Below, piece after piece: positions 57,887 to 64,000 of a DNA stretch of 64,000 nt. The position numbers and the translations under genes were made by a program. The stretch's first letter is position 1, and every line of letters starts with the position of its first letter. The DNA is from Furcasterigmium furcatum (taxonomy: Eukaryota; Ascomycota; Sordariomycetes; Glomerellales; Plectosphaerellaceae), in assembly GCA_001599815.1 (NCBI GenBank), contig BCIA01000004.1:2260047-2324046 (forward strand), given 5' to 3'. The notes beneath the pieces were generated by a model. The model had not been told where the DNA came from and did not search any database. It worked only from the letters and a program-made list of their open reading frames with translations.

Positions 57887-59603
57887 TCACGACGACTTGC
57901 TCACCCTCCTCTTCACCCTGATTATTGCGTCCCCTGGGGGAACAACGGCCTCGGCCATCCACGAGCTGGGGGGCCTCTTGCCTTGATACGAATCTGGGAA
58001 CGCGATATCGTAGTTCTGCAGGACATACGACAGAATCATCTTCATCTCAAAGTCAACGAGGAACCTCCCTGGGCAGGCGTGCTTGCCATGGCCAAAAGGC
58101 ATGAAGTCCGGAGCCGTCGAAACGAAGCTCGCGCCAGCGACAGTCTCATTGCGAGTCGCGGCCTCCTCCCGCACCCGCGAGAAGCGGAAGGGATCAAATT
58201 TCATCGGATCGTCCAGCTTCTCGGGGTCGGTCTGGGCCGGCTGGCTGAGGAAGGAGATGGTCGCGCCGTACGGCAGATGGATGCCCTCGGGAGTCGTCAG
58301 GCCGCCCTTGGCGAGGACCTTGCGGAAGTTGGCCCGGCCGCCAAAAGATCCCAGACGGAGCGTCTCGCGGCTGGCGCTGTCGGCACGGACGAGCTGGCTG
58401 ACGAGGGACTTTGTCCACTCCTTATCTTCCGACTCGAAGACGCGGTCCAGCTCGTCCCTCAGCACGGCAACGGTGTTGAACTCCGCATCGGAGCCGAGCA
58501 CGTTGAGGATCAGGTTCACCACCTGCATGTGCGTGTTGTGAATGGTGCCGAAGTTCTGAACGATGAGGCGACGACTCATGCTGTCCTCGTCACTGAACTC
58601 ATCAGGCCGCTCGCGCTTGGCGAAATGCAGCATCATCTGGAGGAGGTCCACTGGCTCGTCGGGGCTCGGCTCATCTCCCAGCTTCGCGATGCGCTGCCTC
58701 AGCTCCGGGATGATGAATTTCTTGAGCTTGTTCACCTTGATCGTCACTAGTGTTTTGAAAATGATGCCCACGAACGGCCGGAAGATCCTGGGCAAGCCGG
58801 TGACGAGACCGGCATTCATGATGAGGAGGGGGTTGACGGCCAGGGTCTCCTCGATGTACTTCGGTTCGCGGCCTTGCAACACGTGTCAGCAGAGATGCAG
58901 GATGATTCCTTGGATAAACGGGGACTGACTGAGAGGGAGCCCAACGGTGAAGCGGTTGGCAGCTCGCGAGATGATCATCTGCATCGCGTTGTAAAGGTTC
59001 AACTCCTTCCAGTTCTCCGTGTCCGTGCCGAAAACGTCGTCGAACGCGCTGTGCAGCTCGGAGTTCATCGCGGCGCAGACGCTCTCGAGGATGCGGTTCA
59101 GTTCCGTCCTGACAAGGAGACCCTGCCAGGCATCGACGATGTACTTGTCGTGCCCGATACTCCAGCCTGGCTGGTCGATATCGGCCAGGCCCTCACCGGG
59201 GCTCAAGAGCTGCTCTGACTGGGAGAACGCCCATTTCATGGAGGACTGGGGCAAGATGACCTCATTTCGAAAGCCAAAGCCTGGGAGAATGACCGGCTTG
59301 CCCTGGTTGAGATACTGCCAGGTGTCAGCTTCCGATCGCCCCTCGAATCAAGAGTTCTCTGCTGACGTCGTTGTAGGCTTCTCTGAAGAGCGCCTCGCAG
59401 TTGAATGTGTAGTCCCACCTGGTCCGGAGGCTGAAGTATCGGCGACCTTTGGGCTCCCTGATGAGCGGAACGTCCTTGGGCAACGGCTGGGCGAGGAAGA
59501 GCCTGTCGAATATGTACATGCCGCAGAGGCCCGCAAAAGCAAGGCATGCGACGCCCAGCGGGCTCGACAGAGGGGGTAGGCTTTCCACGGGCAGGACAGC
59601 CAT
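57887..59603 (-). CDS. Cytochrome P450 monooxygenase
   Basis: Three exons (59603-59367, 59314-58930, 58872-57887; introns 52 and 57 bp, with CTGAC branch sites) give 535 aa. An N-terminal hydrophobic anchor (SSPLGVACLAFAGLCGMYIF) precedes the proline region. The K-helix E-x-x-R is in SRETLRL, and the heme loop is FGHGKHACPGR with Cys474. The I-helix block reads NFGTIHNTHMQVVN rather than the usual A-G-x-D-T-T, a variant also seen in fungal P450s of the ent-kaurene-oxidase and related classes. It is probably an ER-bound oxidase of secondary metabolism; no terpene cyclase, PKS or NRPS is in the window, so the substrate cannot be guessed. A reductase partner would be encoded elsewhere. Confidence 0.94.
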
Positions 59604-60768
59604 TGTGTTGATGTTGGTATTGGTCTTGAGGAGAGCGGAGAGAGCTGAAGGAAATGATCAGCGGCCTTCAAGGAGGTGTCAGCCTTTATGCGAATGGGTA
59701 ATGCTGGGCAGCTTACTGGGTGTCCTGATTGCAAACTGCCCCCTGTCGACCTAGGACCGACTAACCCTTCGCTAGTGCTCACCTCTCTTGAATCTCACCA
59801 AATCGCCCTGCATGTCCAGGCAGGGGGGGAGCTACCAATCCAGTGGCACCCAGCCCCCAACGGACTGAGAAACTATGGTGGTTATCACCAAGCCCGCCCG
59901 GAGATAATTGGCTGCGGTCGCGAGCAGACCGAACGGGCAAATAGAGGGGCGCGCCTGTCAGACTGGGCTGAAATTACCCTTGATTACCGGTAGGGCAGCA
60001 GACACGCCACGATCTTAACCGCCGGCAGGGTTCCGAAATGTTAATACCTATAACCTATTGCGGCTCCAAATGACGGGTTGGTCAAATCCGAACGCACGTG
60101 AAAGGCGTGGCACCCACCCCTGCACCAGACGCGAAAGCAGCGAGATTCTGACTCCATCTGGAACTTACATGGGCAGCCTTTATTCCAAATGTCCAACGTC
60201 AGCCATCATGGCTGGCCTGTCACGTCAGATGGCATGTCGGATCTAACACCAATTCAGACATCTTGCGCCGATACGTGTATCCAGGCATCGTGGCGTTCGG
60301 GGGCCAATGACGACCCCAAAGACTCGCAGGTCGAAGGTTATCTATGCTTAGTTGATGTGCTCGAGAACAAGGTCTACAAGATGCTGGAACCAGCTGTTGA
60401 AGACATGGCTGGCCTACCTCAAAGTGGAAATTTCTACGATACCGAATACAACACCTCGAAGCGACGGTGGCACGCACGAAGGCTAGAGATTCCCCCGCGT
60501 CTGAGACTGTCTGTCGCTATGAGAGGATCACATATCTTCGGCGAAAATGGGAAAAATAAGTATTAATTTGATATGAAAGCTCACCGGTCAATCGAGGGTG
60601 TGGTGATGCCAACTTGTGCCCATCTTCTGAAACCCCTCGGTCGCGGAAAGTCCAACGCTCCAGTGCATTATGTACTAAGAATTGCAGACAAAGGCCGCGG
60701 TCTTCATCCTTCGGGTCCTCAACCCACACTACCGAAATCCAGACTATGGATGCGGTGCGCTCCCTTGC
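59604..60768. other. Intergenic, no gene recognised
   Basis: Promoter of the P450 gene, then spacer. A plus-strand frame at 60189-60566 has no recognisable features. Confidence 0.45.
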
Positions 60769-61305
60769 TCAGATAGTAAGAGCACCAAAGGCCGTCGCGG
60801 AGACGAGCAGGGCACCGATGGTGAAACCCAGGACACTGAGACCAGGCTGGACGCTGGTCGCTGGGCTATCATCGTCGTTGCTGTCGTCATTGTTTGAGTT
60901 TCCGTTGCCGTTGTTGTTGTCGCCGCCATCTTCATCGTCATTGTCTGAGCTGCTCGAGCCACTGGCAACGATCCGGGCGGAGGCGGTTTCGGGCACGGAG
61001 CCAGCTCCAGTCTCGGTCGCGGTCTCCGTCAGGTTGCCCCTGCAGAAAACTTCCGTATCCGCGGCGCCGTTGTCGAACAGACACCTGCTCAGGCTGCTGA
61101 CGTCCTGGCCGACAGCGAGGCAGTAGATGCCGCAGTCGTCGTAGTAGCTGATGACGTTGGCCTCCTTGCAGCAGTTGGACATGATATCGGTGTGGTTTCC
61201 GCGGAAGGGCATGGCACAGTTCGCATCCAGGGTTGGGACGACGTAGAGATTGTGGCAGAAGCCGCCCGTGGGGGCGGCGGAAGCAGAGGTAGCTGTGGCA
61301 GACAT
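60769..61305 (-). CDS. Cysteine-rich protein with acidic linker and hydrophobic tail
   Basis: Single exon, 178 aa. The first half holds nine cysteines (GGFCHN, DANCAMP, MSNCCKE, DDCGIYCLA, SRCLFDN, EVFCRGN), with two N-glycosylation sites (GNHTD, GNLTE). A linker of Ser, Asn and Asp (SSSSDNDDEDGGDNNNGNG and onward) follows. The C-terminus is a 20-residue hydrophobic stretch (LSVLGFTIGALLVSATAFGA) of the GPI-signal or tail-anchor type. Disulphides and glycans point to a cell-surface protein, yet the N-terminus MSATATSASAAPTGGF is not a signal peptide and no upstream ATG in frame supplies one. A short upstream ORF (MTAVSLTLSPQ) lies in the leader. Either a 5' exon is missed or secretion is unconventional. 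The family is not one I can name. Confidence 0.7.
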   Translation of the reverse strand: MSATATSASAAPTGGFCHNLYVVPTLDANCAMPFRGNHTDIMSNCCKEANVISYYDDCGIYCLAVGQDVSSLSRCLFDNGAADTEVFCRGNLTETATETGAGSVPETASARIVASGSSSSDNDDEDGGDNNNGNGNSNNDDSNDDDSPATSVQPGLSVLGFTIGALLVSATAFGALTI

Positions 61306-62463
61306 CTCGAGTCGGTGATGGTGGGTTCGTGCGAATGTGGCGTCTCGAGGGTGGTGAAGGGCAGCGAAAGTGAGGTTACTGAGGACTCAACGTGAGGGAA
61401 ACGGCTGTCATTAAAAAAGGATAAAACAACCAAGAAGGAAGAAGAAAGGAGGAAAATAAAGGGATCACGAGAGACATCCCTTGCAGTGTTTTGTTTGTGA
61501 TTATTTTCATCGCGCACGGCGTCCACAACGCCCCGACGGTCTTGTCTGACGTACCACAACCCCACACTCTGACGGTTCCTGATCCCGGAAGTACGAATGC
61601 CTAAACGATATCAGGTTTAGTGCCGATGTCGATCCCCGTATTGCCCCTGAACATCGTGTGAGTCGACCCAGTTGTCCGGCGCAGTGCCGCCTAAGTGCCG
61701 GGATGCTGAAACAACCCAAGCCTCTTGAAAATCATAGGGAAGGTCAGGGATTCAAGATCTTCGATGGAAAAGCGATGTAAGACTCCCGGCGAACGCTTCT
61801 TGCTCTGGCAATCTGGGCACCTCTGAAGTTCAAAGGTGTCGATTGGATGAAATCGACGATGTTGCCCCTTTGGCACGTCCCGTCGTATCGTAAAACGCAT
61901 GAATCGTCCTCGATTTGGAACAGGGAACGCTCCAGTTAGGACGCAGCACGCTGCCAACATCGGATTGCCCAACCCGTCCAAGAGGCAAAGTGGTATCAAA
62001 AAGTTCAAAAACATACAACACCGTGTATTCGCTGGTCTTCAGCGACTGGGGGATGCTAGCAAGCGCATCGCTGTGCAATGGTTTGCCGATCAAATGGGAG
62101 TATCCTTCCAGCTAACCACACGACGTGAGAAGGATTTCGGACCGGACGGGCTCGCCATGCCTCAACCCATTTCTTTTGTGTACTCATGATTACCGAAAAC
62201 AGAATCCCTGGGCTACAAAGTATCAACATACATACAAATAATGAAAGCAACACCCGCGTATCACCTAGGCGTGCAACGCCGGGATGAGGATGGGTCGACT
62301 CCAGGATTGGGGATGCTTACATCAGCGTCTACGCCAAAATGGGCGGTGTTCCCCTCCCACTACTGAAGTCAACCTCGCTCAATCAGCTTCACCATCGGCG
62401 CAAGTCAAGGGAGGATGTCCGATCGAGACGGCCACTATCAGTTCTCCGAGTCGCCAATACGGC
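61306..62463. other. Intergenic between divergent genes
   Basis: No gene recognised. It carries the leader of the cysteine-rich gene (A/T-rich near 61400-61500) and the promoter of the transcription-factor gene at 62464. Confidence 0.45.
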
Positions 62464-64000
62464 ATGCCGCTCCAGTTCATAAATCAGTCGGGGGGTCCCG
62501 AGCCCGGCCCAGAAGACCGGCGTCTGATCCGGTCGCACGTCATGAAGGGGAAGAATGCAGGCAGACCGCGACCATCAACGAGGAAACCCCGCCAAATTGC
62601 TCCGATCAAACGAGTCCTGCGCCAGCTCGAGTTGACAAGCTGTACGGCTGACGATACATCGACACTCGCCCAGGAATGCAAGGAACGTGGCAGTCAGCAC
62701 GCTCACACGTTCTTTACGAAACAGCCCCTCTGGCACGACATGGCCCTCGTCTCGGTCCCCCACCAGCTCAGTGCAGAGTCACGGAGACTCATTCATCACT
62801 GTAAGCATATATAGCCAAAATCGAGTAGCTGCTGTCATTGGTTTGCTTACCAGAAGTTGTGCCCCCAGGGTTCTTGGGCGTCCGCGATTCGCTTTATCCG
62901 CCCGGATTTTGCACTGACTCCCCGGCGCACATGATGGACTCGGTCTGGGTTCACTACACTTTCTCAGATGAAGCATGTAAGCATGATATTATGAACGTCA
63001 TGGCTAGCCACGCCACTCACATATGTCCACAGACCTTCACTGCGTACTTGCTATGTCGGCCTCGTACTCTGACTGTTTCATGGGAAATTTGAAGGTCTCT
63101 CCCATGGCACTAAGTCGGATCTCCAAGGCGTACCACCTCGTCAACCAAACTCTCTCCGGATCAGACGCCATATCAGACAGAGCAATTGCCGTTGTCACAA
63201 TGCTCATCATATACCAACGGCTGCACCAGGAACAGCCCATCGGCTTGATTCACTTCCAGGGACTTCAGCGGATGATCCAATTACGTGGTGGCATTAGACA
63301 GCTCGCCAAGGAGAACCGTACTCTAGCGGCGAAGCCTCTGAGGTAGGGGAGTCCTTTGTGGCTGTAGAAGTTTTAAAAGGTTCAGAGTAGAGACTTGATC
63401 GCGCTGACGACCCTTTACTGTCGCAGGTTAGACGTCGAGTTTGCATTGCAAGACGGCTCACCGACTCGGTTTCCCATCCACGAAGTCCCCCCATCAACCA
63501 TCATTAACGAGTTCCGAAGTAGAAACGTGCGTCACTCCGGCGCCGTCCGGAATATCGACCTGCTTGACGGCATAAGCCCGAACCTTGGCCTCCTAAAGGC
63601 TGAGGTGGTTGATTTTGCTCATTTTCTCAACACAGCACAGGAGGGGACCAAGCTAGATCCTCTCGACTACACAGAATCTGTGTCATCAATCCTCCACCGC
63701 CTGGTCCATTTCGCTCCATTAGGAGGTCCCCGCCCAAGCGCACCACTCGACAATCTGGTGCACCTAACGTTGGTAGCCCTCATGACCACCCTGCTCCCGA
63801 CCTACGGATACGACCACCCCGGATACCATGCCCTAGCTGGTCCTTTGAAATCTGCAATTCAGAACTTCAAGTTTGCGGATCATCAGAGCAGCACGGTGCT
63901 CCTCTGGGCTGTGTTCACGATAGGCGTCTCGGTTTTGGACGATCACGATCGTGCTTGGCTTCTGCCGTTGTTGGAGGAGACATGCGGACGACTACACCTG
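62464..64000 (+). CDS. Fungal-specific transcription factor family protein, 5' part
   Basis: Four exons (62464-62800, 62869-62976, 63033-63342, 63427-64000 and beyond) give at least 443 aa; the gene runs off the window. The start MPLQFINQSGGPEPGPEDR followed by RLIRSHVMKGKNAGR is the usual opening of a fungal family related to Zn2Cys6 regulators that lack the zinc cluster, with a basic stretch after it. Joining exons gives LIHHWFLGVRDSLYPPGF and a helical region, HCVLAMSASYSDCFMG, then LSRISKAYHLVNQTLSG and GLIHFQGLQRMIQLRGGIRQL, the fungal transcription-factor homology region. It may be a co-regulator or a decayed DNA-binding regulator. No zinc cluster is visible upstream in any frame I checked. 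An earlier in-frame start (62284) is possible but its residues look non-coding. Confidence 0.82.

Noticed and set aside
60189..60566. 125-codon open frame on the plus strand
   Set aside because: No recognisable features and located in a promoter region.

Overview
The window comes from a filamentous ascomycete (Pezizomycotina; the gene content suits a Sordariomycete, but the species cannot be fixed from here). The evidence is short introns (about 50-85 bp) with GT/AG borders and CTAAC/CTGAC-like branch points, GC-rich coding third positions, and fungus-typical families: Zn2Cys6 and fungal-specific transcription factors, DAL5-type MFS permeases, a HET-domain protein, small secreted proteins and a P450. 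I found no bacterial operon, CRISPR array, rRNA or credible tRNA. I support 23 protein-coding loci plus one doubtful relic. Most are intron-containing models rebuilt from splice signals and frame continuity.

Layout. 1-2.1 kb: a small PLDc_N-type membrane protein (-) and a possible decayed coding stretch. 2.8-7.3 kb: two DAL5-family MFS permeases in tandem (+), the first carrying a frameshift. 8.3 kb: a tiny His-rich secreted or GPI-type protein. 9.5-11.5 kb: a C2H2 factor (-). 11.5-14.9 kb: a gene-poor stretch. 14.9-16.6 kb: the ERAD lectin Yos9/OS-9. 17.3-20.1 kb: a Zn2Cys6 regulator. 20.1-23.6 kb: gene-poor, ending in a pyrimidine-rich leader. 23.6-26.5 kb: a centrosomin-motif (Cnn_1N) coiled-coil protein. 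26.9-31.7 kb: two membrane proteins and an Erg6-like methyltransferase. 32.1-38.0 kb: a double zinc-knuckle-like protein, an ankyrin protein (-), an F-box/LRR-like protein and a six-cysteine small secreted protein.

38.6-45.9 kb is a metabolic mini-cluster: an FMN-dependent NtaA-type monooxygenase (-), a DAL5-type MFS transporter (-) and, divergent from it, a Baeyer-Villiger-type FAD monooxygenase (+). These would fit uptake and oxidative breakdown of a small organic or organo-N/S substrate, or tailoring of one; that role is inference from neighbourhood.

46.5-57.1 kb looks like an allorecognition or immunity-flavoured island: an uncharacterised coiled-coil protein (-) head-to-head with an HSPA12-like Hsp70 (+), then a dynamin-like GTPase (+), then a HET-domain gene (-) interrupted by a single in-frame TGA. 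57.9-64 kb holds a cytochrome P450 (-), a cysteine-rich protein with a hydrophobic tail (-), and the 5' part of a fungal-specific transcription factor that runs off the end.

Notable oddities: two independent GC-AG introns, a NAGNAG acceptor where the upstream choice inserts a stop, the broken MFS and HET genes, and two isolated N bases (one inside YOS9).
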